The notes: generated by a model from the sequence alone, not told the origin. 64,000 nt of DNA from Chloroflexota bacterium (GCA_023475345.1 JAMCWD010000001.1:248001-312000); one strand, 5' to 3'; shown: positions 1-9,754, counted from the first letter of the stretch. Numbers and translations are program-made.

Positions 1-419
1 TTTAAGCCGCCTTCGGCATACTTATAAAGCTCATATACCGCCTCTTCACCTTCGCCCCTGACAACAACATCGATTTCCGGCACATGCTTGAAAATAATAT
101 CATCGGCAAAAGTCGCCGTCGGGCCGCCTGTAACGATAAGGACTTCCGGCAAAATCCTGCGGGCCTCTTTAGCTATCATCTTCAAATGTGAAAAAGCCGT
201 ATCGTAAGCAGGTATGCCGAAAACGCGCACTCCCTTCTTTTTCAAATCTTCGAGAAAATTTAATAGATCCCGGGTACAACCGGATACAGAAACCGCATTC
301 ACTCCATTAGCTCTCAGGTACGCGGTCATATAGGCGGTGCCCATAGAATAATTCTGTATCCCCAGATATTGTGACATGAAAAACGCTACAACGGTATCGC
401 TGGACCTCCGGCCGATCAT
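1..419 (-). CDS. Cobalamin-binding-type radical SAM protein, N-terminal part (runs off left edge)
   Basis: About 139 N-terminal residues are visible; the gene continues past position 1. The protein has the same N-terminal Rossmann-like layout as the next two upstream genes: a SMGTAYM segment near residue 26, then GGPTATFAD and VVVRGEGEEAVYELY, which are hallmarks of the B12-binding half of B12-dependent rSAM enzymes. The CxxxCxxC motif would lie off the edge. The ATG at 417-419 overlaps the stop of the upstream gene as ATGA, so the genes are translationally coupled. It is the third tandem paralogue of a family represented by the two upstream genes. Substrate unknown. Confidence 0.85.
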   Translation of the reverse strand, partial: MIGRRSSDTVVAFFMSQYLGIQNYSMGTAYMTAYLRANGVNAVSVSGCTRDLLNFLEDLKKKGVRVFGIPAYDTAFSHLKMIAKEARRILPEVLIVTGGPTATFADDIIFKHVPEIDVVVRGEGEEAVYELYKYAEGGL

Positions 420-2827
420 ACGCCCGCCTCCATAACAGCCGGAGTTATTATATCCTTTCCCGAGTGGAGATGCTCGTAAAAAACCTTTCTCAGCCTGTTC
501 GTATGAGCCATTAATAAAATGTGAAGCACCCTCGGCATCCACCCGGCATTTCTCATAAACCCGCAGTATTCTTCAACGGTAAAAGGCGCGGGGAAAAGAC
601 AACGGGGACAGTAATCGGATGCCCGGCACCCGGCACAACCGCGTTCTTTGTCGATCCTTTCTCCAAGATCTTCGATCCTTCTGCGCAGCAATTTTATCGG
701 GTCGCCTACAATGCCTATAATATCACCGTTCTCGCATGTGACAATTTCGCCGTTTCTATGAATATTAAATTTATGCAGTGAGCGCCCGGGACACAGCTTC
801 CCGCAGAAACGGCATGAAGAAGTCAACAATATGTCGTTTTCCAACATCTTGGAAATTAAAGACCCCCCGGCATCCGTACCCGGTTTTTCAAATTCCTTGA
901 GAAAACATTTAACATCCTCGCGGGTGGAGACGTCTAATGCGATTATTTGCCCGGTGCTGCTTGACCGCTTGATTTTGTGCGCACTCTTGAAGGGGTATAT
1001 GAAATATTCAGGAGGCAGGTACAGGGGGAATTTTTCCATCAGCCCGGTCTTAAGACGGTAATGCTTAACACCTGAACTCTGTTGTATCAAAGATCTTTCG
1101 AGAACTATTGCAGGCCAGGAAAGCACTCCCCTGTAAATAATCCGCTGAATAGACCTCATCTCTTCCGTTGTAAGGTTTGTTTCGTCATCGCCTGTTAAAA
1201 CTGAAAACGGGCTTAATATCTTATCGATCCAATCCTGCATTTCGTCTTCAAACATACGCCCGGCGCGGTTAAAAATTCCCTCGCTTAAAACTTCTTTTAT
1301 TATCTTTATCTCGTTTTTACGAGGCCTTATTCTATCAAACTTCAAAGCCACACGGCAATAGATATTTAAATTTTCCGTCATCCAATCCTGTAGTTTTTTA
1401 TCGATATGGCGGTGTTCTTCAATGACAAGGTGTGGAGTAAAGACCTCCGGTACCGGGCGTGCGGGGTCCCACCACTCAAAAACGGCATTTTCGAAAGAAC
1501 GAAGAAATGATATATTCGAATCAGCCGGCGTTGCATGAGGCAGAATAGGGATGTCGGTTACATTATAAGAGGGTTTATATTTCATGGGAAGGACTTTGTC
1601 GTTTTTCCATACATTCATATCGAACTTTTTATAATCATCATAAATCTGAGTGCCCACGAAAACTTTCAGAAAATTATGCGCGTAATCTTCCAACCCCAGT
1701 TCTTCCACCATTTTTAAAGAAGCCAGCCCGTCTTCCAATGTTTCACCCGGAAGACCCGTAATAATGCTTACCGAAGCCCTGATGCCGAGCTCTTTACAAA
1801 TACCAACCGCCTTGCGGATCGATTCCAAATATTTTTTTTCTTCCCGCAGATCCTGTGATTTGCCGTTTACTTTCCTTAAATTGCGAAGGATCCTCGGCAC
1901 CGCGCTTTCCAGCCCGAATTTCATTTTCAAGACCCCTGCATCACGCATCAAAGATAAAATATCCCTGTCGAGTAGATCGGCTCTTATGTTAGTATCTATT
2001 ATGAACTTCAAGCCTTCCTTGATTATCGCCTCACAGAGACGGCGCGTCCTTTCCCTGTCAAGGCAGAAATTATCGTCCCAGAACTCGATCTTCGGAGTTT
2101 TGTACCGTTTGCCTATATTTTCATTTATTATTTTCAGTTCGTGAATTATGCGCCCGACCGAGTGATACCGGACTTTTCCTTTAAACATCGCCGGCCCGCT
2201 GCAAAAAGTGCACGGGTAAATGCAGCCGCGCGAAGTCATAAGGCCGGGATAATTTTCCAGGCCGGTAAGAACACCCTGGACATAAGGCGAAGGAAGAATA
2301 TCAAGCTCGGCTCCCCGAGGCTCTCCTGTGCCGATTAATGCGCGTTCAGGGGTCCTTACGATCCTGTCGCCTTCCCTGAAACTGAGCCCTTTAATATCCT
2401 CCAGGCTTACCTGCCCCAGCGCATATCGATATAATTCATAAATGGCTTCTTCTCCTTCGCCCCTGACGATGACATCAATTTCGGGTATATTGTTTAAAAC
2501 ATCCGAATCGGCAAAAGTCGCGGTCGGGCCGCCCGCTACTATCAGCACATCCGGCATCAAGCGCCTGGCTTCCCTGGCTATATCTCTTACATGTGAGAAA
2601 ACGTCGTCAAAAGCAGATATGCCGATTACCCGCACATTTCTTTTCTTTAAATCTTCAAGAATAGAAATAAGATCATTCGAATACATCGGGAACGACTCCG
2701 AAGGCACCCCTTTTTCTTTCAGAAAGGCGCACATGTAAGCGGTTCCCATGGAATGAGAAATTTTTTTAACGCTTATAAAATAAGAAACGAAAAGCGCAAC
2801 TCCTATTTCGCCGCCGGGCCTTTTCAT
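416..2827 (-). CDS. B12-binding radical SAM protein with C-terminal SPASM-like cysteine cluster
   Basis: 803 residues. Residues 1-165 form a cobalamin-binding-type Rossmann domain (GGPTATFAD, VIVRGEGEEA); I see no DxHxxG motif, as in many base-off B12 rSAM proteins. The rSAM core follows with the [4Fe-4S] cysteines C202, C206 and C209 in SRGCIYPCTFC. A second cysteine-rich region at residues 672-755 (C672, C675, C679, C698, C731, C734, C740, C743, C755) resembles a SPASM or twitch auxiliary-cluster domain. Enzymes with this build modify peptides or other large substrates; the combination of B12 domain and SPASM-like tail is uncommon. It is in tandem with a close paralogue upstream and overlaps the next gene by four bases. 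Substrate unknown. Confidence 0.88.
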   Translation of the reverse strand: MKRPGGEIGVALFVSYFISVKKISHSMGTAYMCAFLKEKGVPSESFPMYSNDLISILEDLKKRNVRVIGISAFDDVFSHVRDIAREARRLMPDVLIVAGGPTATFADSDVLNNIPEIDVIVRGEGEEAIYELYRYALGQVSLEDIKGLSFREGDRIVRTPERALIGTGEPRGAELDILPSPYVQGVLTGLENYPGLMTSRGCIYPCTFCSGPAMFKGKVRYHSVGRIIHELKIINENIGKRYKTPKIEFWDDNFCLDRERTRRLCEAIIKEGLKFIIDTNIRADLLDRDILSLMRDAGVLKMKFGLESAVPRILRNLRKVNGKSQDLREEKKYLESIRKAVGICKELGIRASVSIITGLPGETLEDGLASLKMVEELGLEDYAHNFLKVFVGTQIYDDYKKFDMNVWKNDKVLPMKYKPSYNVTDIPILPHATPADSNISFLRSFENAVFEWWDPARPVPEVFTPHLVIEEHRHIDKKLQDWMTENLNIYCRVALKFDRIRPRKNEIKIIKEVLSEGIFNRAGRMFEDEMQDWIDKILSPFSVLTGDDETNLTTEEMRSIQRIIYRGVLSWPAIVLERSLIQQSSGVKHYRLKTGLMEKFPLYLPPEYFIYPFKSAHKIKRSSSTGQIIALDVSTREDVKCFLKEFEKPGTDAGGSLISKMLENDILLTSSCRFCGKLCPGRSLHKFNIHRNGEIVTCENGDIIGIVGDPIKLLRRRIEDLGERIDKERGCAGCRASDYCPRCLFPAPFTVEEYCGFMRNAGWMPRVLHILLMAHTNRLRKVFYEHLHSGKDIITPAVMEAGV

Positions 2828-2947
2828 CGGCTTTTCACCGGCCCGCGTTCAGATTGTCCGCTATTGACAGCCGGGCTTACGACGACTGAAGAGCCTCTCA
2901 GATCGTTTATTCTTTTATGCCTGATGCAGATAATATAAATTCACCCG

Positions 2948-2975
2948 CTTATAACTTGATTCTACTTGATTTCAA
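2948..2975 (-). promoter_or_regulatory. Possible sigma70-type promoter upstream of the second rSAM paralogue
   Basis: On the minus strand TTGAAA (2970-2975) is separated by 16 bases from TATAAG (2948-2953). It lies in the 266-base gap between the two large rSAM genes, about 120 bases before the downstream start. No convincing small ORF was found in this gap. Spacing and hexamers are acceptable but not strong. Confidence 0.3.
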
Positions 2976-3093
2976 AGAATAATATAGCACAGATCCATCG
3001 CCCTATCCATATTTTAACTCCTGCTTTCCGCTTCTATTTCAATCTCAAAAACTCCGGCGATACAAAGCTCCGGGTGGCTTCATCACGCCTTTT

Positions 3094-5328
3094 TCAAGTT
3101 TTCAGACCTTTGCCTTCCCGGAAATGTTCGAAGAAATTTTTCTTCAGCCTGCTGTCATGACAGAGCAGCAGGAACCTCAGCATCCTCGGAAGCCACCCGG
3201 CGCTTCTGACAAAATCGCAATATTCTTCAACCGTGAAAGGTTCCGTAAACAGGCAGCGTGCACAGCGATCCTTCGCCGGGCAATCCGAACATTTGCGTTT
3301 CCTGTCTTCCGATAAGGCCATCTCACTTACCTTTTTATCCAGGGTTTCCATTGAATCGCCGACAACGCCCGTCTTTATGCCATGCCTGCATACGACAAGA
3401 TCTCCGTTTTTTCGCACATGGATCTTTTCCAGTGAACGGGCCGGGCATTTGCCGGTAAACCGGCATGAAGCCGCCAGGAGTATCTCATCCTTTATCATTT
3501 TCCCGATAACCGAACCCTCGATATCGGAAGGCGGGGATTTCATTTCCCTGATGAAAAATTCCACATCCTCCCGCGAGCAAATATCATAAAATACAACCCG
3601 GTTATCCGAGGAATTCCGCTCTGTCCGCCGGGCCTTGTGAAACGGGTAAGAATAATAATCCGACGGGCAGTAAAGAGGGAATTTCTTATAAAGATCGGTC
3701 TTCAGGCGGTAGTGTTCGACGCCTCCCGGCATCTTTGAACCTGATTTTTCAAGCACTATTGCAGGACGGGTGAGAAGCCCCCTGCGCAGCACCTCCTTGA
3801 TTTTTCCGATTTCCGATACCGTCGGCCTCCCTTCGTCATACCTGAATATCATCTCGGAGAAAAAGCTCAAAATGCGCTTCAGCCACTCCTGTGTCTTTCC
3901 GTCGATTTCATGACAGTCTTCCATTACCAGGTGAGGGCCGATCTCTTCGTACAACGTGCTTTTCAGCTCTCCCCATTCAAACAGGGCGCTTTCCGACGAT
4001 TGTATAAACGAAAGGCTGTGTTCCAGGGAAAGGGCATTGGGCAGAACCGGGATTTTCTCAACGTCATACGGGTAATCGTGCGCCGCCGGTAGTATTCTTT
4101 TGCCGTGTCTTATATTCAAGCCGTTCTTATCACTATCCCTATAAACATCGGTGCCGACATACACCATGAAATAATTATGATAATAAGCGTCCAGTTTCAG
4201 ATCGTCTATCATCTTCACCGTCGCGAGGCCCTCTTCATAAGTCTCGCCGGGCAGGCCCGAAATAATGCTGACAGTCGGCATGATCCCCAGGTCTTTACAA
4301 TCTTTAACCACCCTCCGGACAGATTCGATATATTCTTTCTCTTCGGTAAAATCGGGCGACCTTCCGCCGACTTTACCGATATTTCGAAGAACCCGCGGGA
4401 CGGCGCTTTCCAGCCCCAGGTTGATACAACGGACCCCTGCGCCGCTCATCAATTCAAGTGTTTGCCTGTCCAGGTTGTCCGGCCTGGCCTGGGCATGGAA
4501 ATCAAATTTCAGCCCTTCGCTTATTATCGCCTCACAAAGCCTGCGTGTCCTGCCCGCATCTAGACACAGGTTGTCATCCCAGAAATCCACCCATGTTTTT
4601 TTCCTCCGGCCGCCCATATTTTCAGACATGATCTTCAAATCTTCAATAACGCGATTGACCGAGTGACACCTGATTTTGCCCCCGAACATGCTCGGCCCAC
4701 AGCAAAATGTACAGGGATAAACACAGCCGCGGGAAGTCTGCATGCCCGGCTTCCATTCAAGTCCTGTAAGAATGCCCGTCTTAAAAGGGGAGGGGAGGAC
4801 ATCCAGTTCGGAGCCTTTTTCCCCGGCGCTTATGAGAGGGCGGTCGCCTGTGCGGATAATTTCGTCCCCCCTGCGGAAGGAAATACCCTGTATATCCTCA
4901 AGATCCGTCTCTCCCGCCGTATGCCTGTAAAGGTCGAAAACAGTTTCTTCTCCTTCGCCCCTGACTATCACATCTATCTCCGGGATGTTTTTCAGGTAGA
5001 TCTCGTCGGCAAAAGTCGCAGACGGGCCGCCCGATGCGATCAAAAGATCAGGAATGATCCTGCGCGCCTCTCCGGCGATAACCCTGATATTGGAAAAAGC
5101 GATATCGTAAGACGGTATGCCGAGAATTCTTATGCGGCTTTTTTTAACTTCCTCCAGGAATGAAATAAGATCGCTTGAGCCGCCGGATATAATCTTCGAT
5201 TCCACCCCTTTTTCCCTTAAATACGCAGCTATATAAGCGGTTCCCATGGAATAAGTAAATTTATGGCAGCCCAGGAAATTTACTATAAAAAACGCTGCTT
5301 CCGGCGAAGCGCCGGCAACCTTTTTCAT
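3094..5328 (-). CDS. B12-binding radical SAM protein with C-terminal SPASM-like cysteine cluster (paralogue)
   Basis: 744 residues from the preferred start. The reading frame stays open to 5364, but ATG at 5328 overlaps the upstream stop as ATGA and has AAGGGA eight bases before it, so I choose it. The order of parts is the same as in its downstream paralogue: cobalamin-type domain (GGPSATFAD, VIVRGEGEE), rSAM cysteines C202, C206 and C209 in SRGCVYPCTFC, and a terminal cluster including CRFTGKCPARS, VVCRHG and CSDCPAKDRCARC. Shared spacing of the first 210 residues with the paralogue points to tandem duplication. It follows the S26/GNAT fusion gene directly in the same operon. Likely a peptide- or glycan-modifying B12 enzyme; substrate not identifiable from sequence. 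Confidence 0.88.
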   Translation of the reverse strand: MKKVAGASPEAAFFIVNFLGCHKFTYSMGTAYIAAYLREKGVESKIISGGSSDLISFLEEVKKSRIRILGIPSYDIAFSNIRVIAGEARRIIPDLLIASGGPSATFADEIYLKNIPEIDVIVRGEGEETVFDLYRHTAGETDLEDIQGISFRRGDEIIRTGDRPLISAGEKGSELDVLPSPFKTGILTGLEWKPGMQTSRGCVYPCTFCCGPSMFGGKIRCHSVNRVIEDLKIMSENMGGRRKKTWVDFWDDNLCLDAGRTRRLCEAIISEGLKFDFHAQARPDNLDRQTLELMSGAGVRCINLGLESAVPRVLRNIGKVGGRSPDFTEEKEYIESVRRVVKDCKDLGIMPTVSIISGLPGETYEEGLATVKMIDDLKLDAYYHNYFMVYVGTDVYRDSDKNGLNIRHGKRILPAAHDYPYDVEKIPVLPNALSLEHSLSFIQSSESALFEWGELKSTLYEEIGPHLVMEDCHEIDGKTQEWLKRILSFFSEMIFRYDEGRPTVSEIGKIKEVLRRGLLTRPAIVLEKSGSKMPGGVEHYRLKTDLYKKFPLYCPSDYYSYPFHKARRTERNSSDNRVVFYDICSREDVEFFIREMKSPPSDIEGSVIGKMIKDEILLAASCRFTGKCPARSLEKIHVRKNGDLVVCRHGIKTGVVGDSMETLDKKVSEMALSEDRKRKCSDCPAKDRCARCLFTEPFTVEEYCDFVRSAGWLPRMLRFLLLCHDSRLKKNFFEHFREGKGLKT

Positions 5329-6407
5329 TCTTTGTTCCCTTTTCCGGCATCTATTTTCCAGCACAACACCTTTAATCGCGCTGTCCTGCCCGGCTTCCTC
5401 CCGCTAAACGATGGCAGGAAGTCCTCCGGCGATTCCACCGCGCCTGTAGCTTTGCAGAAAGCCATGCCGCCCCTGTTATCCGGGCGCATTACCATGTATA
5501 GCTTCTCGATCCCCTCGGCGCCTGATTTTTCTTGTATTTTCTCCAGGAGCTGCCTGCCCAGCCCGATCCCCCTATAATTCCACCGGATTTTGAACTGGTG
5601 AACCCACCATGTTTCTTTTCCTTTGTCAACCCATTTTTTCAATAAAGCCGTTCCAAGCAGTTTCGAATCCCCGCGGACAACAAGGCATGCTTCGCCCTCC
5701 TTCATCGAAGGGATGGTCCATTTAATCGCCATTTCGGCAAGAGTTTTGCTGGACGGCACCATCAACTCTCTGAAAAATCCGAATGCCGACATCTCGCGAA
5801 AGTCGTCGGGACCCGCATCATTTATCTCTACCGATAAATCTTTAAAACGCTTTTTGGCACGGCTTCTGTAAAAATTACTCCCCTGAATTAAGCCCAGGAA
5901 CTTCCCGCCGAGCCTTCGCAGGCTGAAGACTATCACCAGGGGCAGTACCAGCCACAAATAAAAAAGACCGAGCACTGTGATAAGTTTCCCCTTAATCCTC
6001 TGCCACCCGCAATCTAAAAAAATCTCGCCGCAGTCCCCCTGGACAGAAACAACTTTTCCAAGGATCATATCGGCTGAGACGGGAGGGTCGAGGACGGCTA
6101 CCGCGTCGCCTTTCGTATAAAATAAAAGGTGCCCGTCTTTACGGGTACGGAACAATACCCGGTGAGTGATCCCGACACCGAATGGTGTGCGGTAAAATAT
6201 AATATCGCCCGTATTCAACTCTTCAGGGTCAACCTTAACGACCTTTACAGGCTCATGTTCACGGAACGTCGGCAACATGCTTGCGCCTGTAGCGCAAAAC
6301 CTGACAACGCCCACCTTGTCAAGCGCACGGGAAGCCAGGTCTAAAAATGTTTCCGTGGGGATATTCTTGATTTCTTCCACTCCGCCGGATTCAATCACAA
6401 TTATCAC
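5325..6407 (-). CDS. Fusion: S26 (SipW-like) signal-peptidase domain, membrane helix, GNAT acetyltransferase domain
   Basis: 360 residues. Residues 35-125 match the S26 signal-peptidase fold of the Ser-His type: S43 in GASMLP, H82 in ITHRV and D101 in TKGD. A single hydrophobic segment at about 142-163 follows, then a GNAT-like acetyltransferase domain at about 190-350 (IGLGRQLLEKI acetyl-CoA loop, FCKATGA near the end). The translation start is GTG at 6407 after AAAGGA; a TATAAT at 6440-6445 (minus) may be its -10 box. In family terms S26 enzymes cut after leader or signal peptides and GNATs acetylate amines; joining both in one chain is unusual. Position between rSAM genes and a GT39 gene suggests maturation of a modified peptide or envelope product, which is inference. 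Confidence 0.75.
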   Translation of the reverse strand: MIIVIESGGVEEIKNIPTETFLDLASRALDKVGVVRFCATGASMLPTFREHEPVKVVKVDPEELNTGDIIFYRTPFGVGITHRVLFRTRKDGHLLFYTKGDAVAVLDPPVSADMILGKVVSVQGDCGEIFLDCGWQRIKGKLITVLGLFYLWLVLPLVIVFSLRRLGGKFLGLIQGSNFYRSRAKKRFKDLSVEINDAGPDDFREMSAFGFFRELMVPSSKTLAEMAIKWTIPSMKEGEACLVVRGDSKLLGTALLKKWVDKGKETWWVHQFKIRWNYRGIGLGRQLLEKIQEKSGAEGIEKLYMVMRPDNRGGMAFCKATGAVESPEDFLPSFSGRKPGRTARLKVLCWKIDAGKGNKE

Positions 6408-6499
6408 ACATCCTTTGCCCCGTAAGGCCTGCGATAATAATTATATCATATAAAAAATATCTTTCGATAAATTCCATACAGTTCCCCGACCGGCAAAGC

Positions 6500-8338
6500 T
6501 CAACTTTCGGCCAGGCACTTAATCTTGTATAAAATAGTTTTAAACTGCTCCCAGTCTCTCATCGAACCATAGGATTTGAGATAAATAAGCTCTATATTAT
6601 GGTCTTTTTTCAAGGACTGTTCCATGTCGATAAGTTTCCGGGGCTTTTCCCTTTCCATCGGTATAGGCCCCCATTCCTCCCCCTGCGCTGCAGGAGGATT
6701 TTTCTCCCGGTCTTCGACTTTTATGCCCCCGTAAGAAACCAGCAGATATTTCGATTCTTGGATCCTTTTGGGATCAGGCTTCCTGTCGTTCATGACATGA
6801 ACCGGGAAGCCGTAATCCATGAAAGAATAATACTCCAGAGCATGTAAATCAAACCTTGAATCATTCGTAAAATTCAATATCATTACCGGCACTTCCGTTA
6901 CTGAGCTTTCCTTTTCCATCTCCCGCAGGTCATCTATAACCTGCCTGCTGACATCTTTGAAAGCCGGGCTGTACAACCTGAATTCCGGGGGGGAATAGCT
7001 TTTCTTAAGCCCCATGAAAGTCAGGGGCAGGTTGCCGTCGGTAAACAGGAACCACGTCCATACCTGCGAGAAACATATCAAGAGAACAACTGGCGCCGCC
7101 GCATATCTCCATACCTTTTTCAGATCGGCCAGCCATATCGTTCCCAGGAGCACCACATAAGGAAGGATCGGCAAAAGATACCTGCGGGCAGGCCATATCT
7201 CGGTGTACGATATAAGGAAGAACGAGCTTACCAGCCCTATAATCAGTACAACTTTAAACACTTTTCTTTTCTTGAAATAAAGCGACAGGACACCTGCTAT
7301 CATGGCGGGCAGTGCGCCTACAAAAGTATGACTCAATGCCGCGATGTTTTCCAGGAGCATAAACGGCATGGAAAAATAATGCTTGTAATATTCGGAATAC
7401 TGGAGCCTGGTCTTCGCAAGCATTTCACTTATCGATGCAAGATACCAGGGCCCTGCTATCAGGATAAAGATAATCGCCGCATACACGAGGTTGAAAAACC
7501 GCCTGCCCCCCTCAGTCAGCTTCCCCTTTTTCTCCAGGCTCGCCTGGTAAAGCGACACTATTTTCCATATCCATAAAAGCAGTAGAATATGAGTCAACAG
7601 GAAGGGGAGAAAGTTGTACCGCAAATAATCCGAGATTATCTTCTGCCCGAAAATCAAAAGGGTGGCCGTGAACAACAATATTATAACGGCGAAAACCAGG
7701 CCTCTCTTCCACATTTTGGACATGCCCGTCCATGTAATCCAGACGATGTAAAACAAAATAATCCCCAGGATGAAGTGTAGGAAAGTGAACTTGGTCAGCA
7801 TTCCGAGAGCGAAAGCGATTCCGAAAAACAGGGAGCCCTTGTAGTTACGGAAATCGTCGCTCCATAAAAGACCGAGAAGCGCAAGAGCCACCATACCTAC
7901 AAGGGGGGCGTCCGGGACAAAGCTGTGGCTGGTATCGACGAATACCGGCGATGTTATTGTCAGAAGGGTAACAATGAAGGCAAGTATCCTGCCTCCCAGC
8001 GTCAACCCAAGAAAATACATCGCGAAAATAGTCAGCAATGAAAAAACTACAAGGCTCAGCGAAGCCGTTTCCTGCGAGACCCCGAAAACCTGGTAAGCCC
8101 CGGTGGCGACTATGAAGGGGAGGGGAGGGTATTCGGACGATGAGAACAACGCTTCCCATGCCTTGCCCCTGTCAACCAGCACTTCCCTGACTTTCAAGCT
8201 CCTCAGGAGATGACTTGCAAGGTCTCCTTCGGGGACCGTCGGCGACTGGGAATAAAGATAAAAATTAAATATAAAAAACGCACAGAAAAAAACCAGTACG
8301 ATAATAATGTCAAGAAAATATTTCTTTATATATTTCAT
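6500..8338 (-). CDS. GT39-type (ArnT/PMT-like) membrane glycosyltransferase
   Basis: 612 residues with about 11-12 hydrophobic segments. The N-terminal helix is followed by a first periplasmic loop containing SPTVPEGDLASH, where the acidic residue occupies the catalytic position of GT-C enzymes. Members move a sugar from a polyprenyl-phosphate carrier to a lipid, glycan or protein outside the membrane. The soluble C-terminal tail (about residues 440-612) is unassigned. It is the upstream-most gene of the minus-strand cluster that carries the S26/GNAT fusion and three rSAM genes, with a 92-base gap to the fusion gene. Donor and acceptor cannot be read from the sequence. Confidence 0.75.
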   Translation of the reverse strand: MKYIKKYFLDIIIVLVFFCAFFIFNFYLYSQSPTVPEGDLASHLLRSLKVREVLVDRGKAWEALFSSSEYPPLPFIVATGAYQVFGVSQETASLSLVVFSLLTIFAMYFLGLTLGGRILAFIVTLLTITSPVFVDTSHSFVPDAPLVGMVALALLGLLWSDDFRNYKGSLFFGIAFALGMLTKFTFLHFILGIILFYIVWITWTGMSKMWKRGLVFAVIILLFTATLLIFGQKIISDYLRYNFLPFLLTHILLLLWIWKIVSLYQASLEKKGKLTEGGRRFFNLVYAAIIFILIAGPWYLASISEMLAKTRLQYSEYYKHYFSMPFMLLENIAALSHTFVGALPAMIAGVLSLYFKKRKVFKVVLIIGLVSSFFLISYTEIWPARRYLLPILPYVVLLGTIWLADLKKVWRYAAAPVVLLICFSQVWTWFLFTDGNLPLTFMGLKKSYSPPEFRLYSPAFKDVSRQVIDDLREMEKESSVTEVPVMILNFTNDSRFDLHALEYYSFMDYGFPVHVMNDRKPDPKRIQESKYLLVSYGGIKVEDREKNPPAAQGEEWGPIPMEREKPRKLIDMEQSLKKDHNIELIYLKSYGSMRDWEQFKTILYKIKCLAES

Positions 8339-8452
8339 AGTCTTCCGGTTGAAACTTTCCTATTGAAACTTTCCCGGGGTTAGTTCGCCCAATATCACTC
8401 TTACCCTTCAGACAACTGCGGACTCCATAAAACTATAGCATAAATTTGGATT

Positions 8453-8502
8453 GGCCGCGTACCCGCCGGATTGTCGGCCTTCCGCGAACGGAGGGTACGG
8501 CC
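8453..8502. repeat. Imperfect inverted repeat in a 279-base gene-free stretch
   Basis: GGCC-GC-GTACCC (8453-8464) pairs with GGGTAC-GGCC (8493-8502), giving a ten-base-pair stem with a two-base bulge. A smaller direct repeat TTGAAACTTTCC occurs twice just upstream (about 8348-8375). The rest of 8339-8617, between divergent genes, shows no ORF I can support. Confidence 0.4.
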
Positions 8503-8617
8503 TGCGCCGTTGTATTTGCATCGCAGGGATCGGGGATATGAGGTTGAATTTATTTTATCGTGGGGGTGAGGATTCGGCTGGCTAACCGGGAACTTGGATA
8601 TACGCAAAAAGAGATAA

Positions 8618-9754
8618 ATGAATATTTTAGGACGGTTAATAATGTTAAAACGGCAAGAGCAAATCTCAATTCTTCCCGGACTTATAGCATATTTGTTATT
8701 GCTAGTCTCGACCCTGTTCGCAGCTTTCTGGGGCATAGCCGAGTTCTTTCATGAAGGATGGTTTATGCCTTTTACACAGTTTATTTATTATATGATGCCA
8801 TTTTTGATTCTTATGAGCCTGACTCTTGTCGGGATATCTTCCCCGCGTATCGGTGGAATCCTCATTATCGTGGGTGGGGCAGCTTTCCTTTTCTGGAGAA
8901 TCTACAGGTTAATGGCTCTACATTATGAAATCAGGCCATCGGTGTGGATACCCGGACTTGTTATCATCCTCACAGGGGTTTCCTTTTTTCTTGATGGTGT
9001 TTTCAGGAAAAGATATCGATACCGAAAACCTACAACATTCACCTTTAATGCCTGCTGGAAACAGATCCTGGTTGTGTTCCTGCCTGTCTTGCTTATCTTT
9101 GTTGTCGGAACGCCTATGCTCATTCACAACATGAATCGGATGCCCCTTGCGAATTATAACGAAATCACCATTGCTGGAAATGGCCGTACCTTGACCTTTG
9201 CAGGAGATGGTCCTGGTTGGTTATACTCCAATAAACATCCTGTTATATTTAAAGGCAAGATGTATTCTGGAATGTCCTGGAACGAAATAGCACTCTTTGG
9301 GATGGAACCGGTTGGTTTTAAGGGCAAACGATACGGCACATCCTATAACGGCACAAAGGAATCCATCTATTATGCAACTCCAGAGGATTTTAATAAATAT
9401 AACATGTTCCGCTATATCAACTACGATGGAACCGAACTGACTGAAACATTACAGGATCATTGGCGTCTTGCTACAGTTGAGGAGTATATAACCCTCTTCA
9501 CTCATAGAGGGAAAAATGCAGATGGTGACTTTGATCAATCTACAGGAATGGCACGTTATGCGCATCAGCCTGACAAAGAAGGCCCGATCTGGGCGCCTGT
9601 CATGGAGGTAATCTATTATTGGACATCTACGAGTTTCAATGAGAAGTATGCTTATGACATTCCATATTCCGGTCAACCACGCAGGATCCTTAAGACAACT
9701 GTACAGGATTATCGGGGATATCGGGCTGTGAGAACAAAGACTGCTGTTCCGTGA
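8618..9754 (+). CDS. Membrane protein with DUF1566/FGE-like C-terminal domain
   Basis: 378 residues. The first about 180 residues contain five to six hydrophobic segments. The C-terminal part carries WRLATVEEYITLF, YYWTSTSF and GYRAVRT, the pattern of DUF1566-type (C-type-lectin-like, formylglycine-enzyme-like fold) domains, whose usual form is WRLPT...YWSST...AVR. Such domains are often exported binding modules; here the fusion to a multi-helix anchor should place it outside the membrane. ATG at 8642 (after GGACGG) is an alternative start eight codons downstream. It is a single plus-strand gene between minus-strand GT39 genes, with no visible partner. Function unknown. Confidence 0.7.
   Translation: MNILGRLIMLKRQEQISILPGLIAYLLLLVSTLFAAFWGIAEFFHEGWFMPFTQFIYYMMPFLILMSLTLVGISSPRIGGILIIVGGAAFLFWRIYRLMALHYEIRPSVWIPGLVIILTGVSFFLDGVFRKRYRYRKPTTFTFNACWKQILVVFLPVLLIFVVGTPMLIHNMNRMPLANYNEITIAGNGRTLTFAGDGPGWLYSNKHPVIFKGKMYSGMSWNEIALFGMEPVGFKGKRYGTSYNGTKESIYYATPEDFNKYNMFRYINYDGTELTETLQDHWRLATVEEYITLFTHRGKNADGDFDQSTGMARYAHQPDKEGPIWAPVMEVIYYWTSTSFNEKYAYDIPYSGQPRRILKTTVQDYRGYRAVRTKTAVP

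Noticed and set aside
2828-3093. Precursor peptide between the two large rSAM paralogues
   Set aside because: Only 12-13-codon ORFs are present on the minus strand; one (MDRAMDLCYIIL) has an AGGAG site but is too short to support.
8401-8736. 111-residue minus-strand ORF before the DUF1566-like gene
   Set aside because: It overlaps the divergent gene's start and the inverted repeat, and shows no protein-like pattern.
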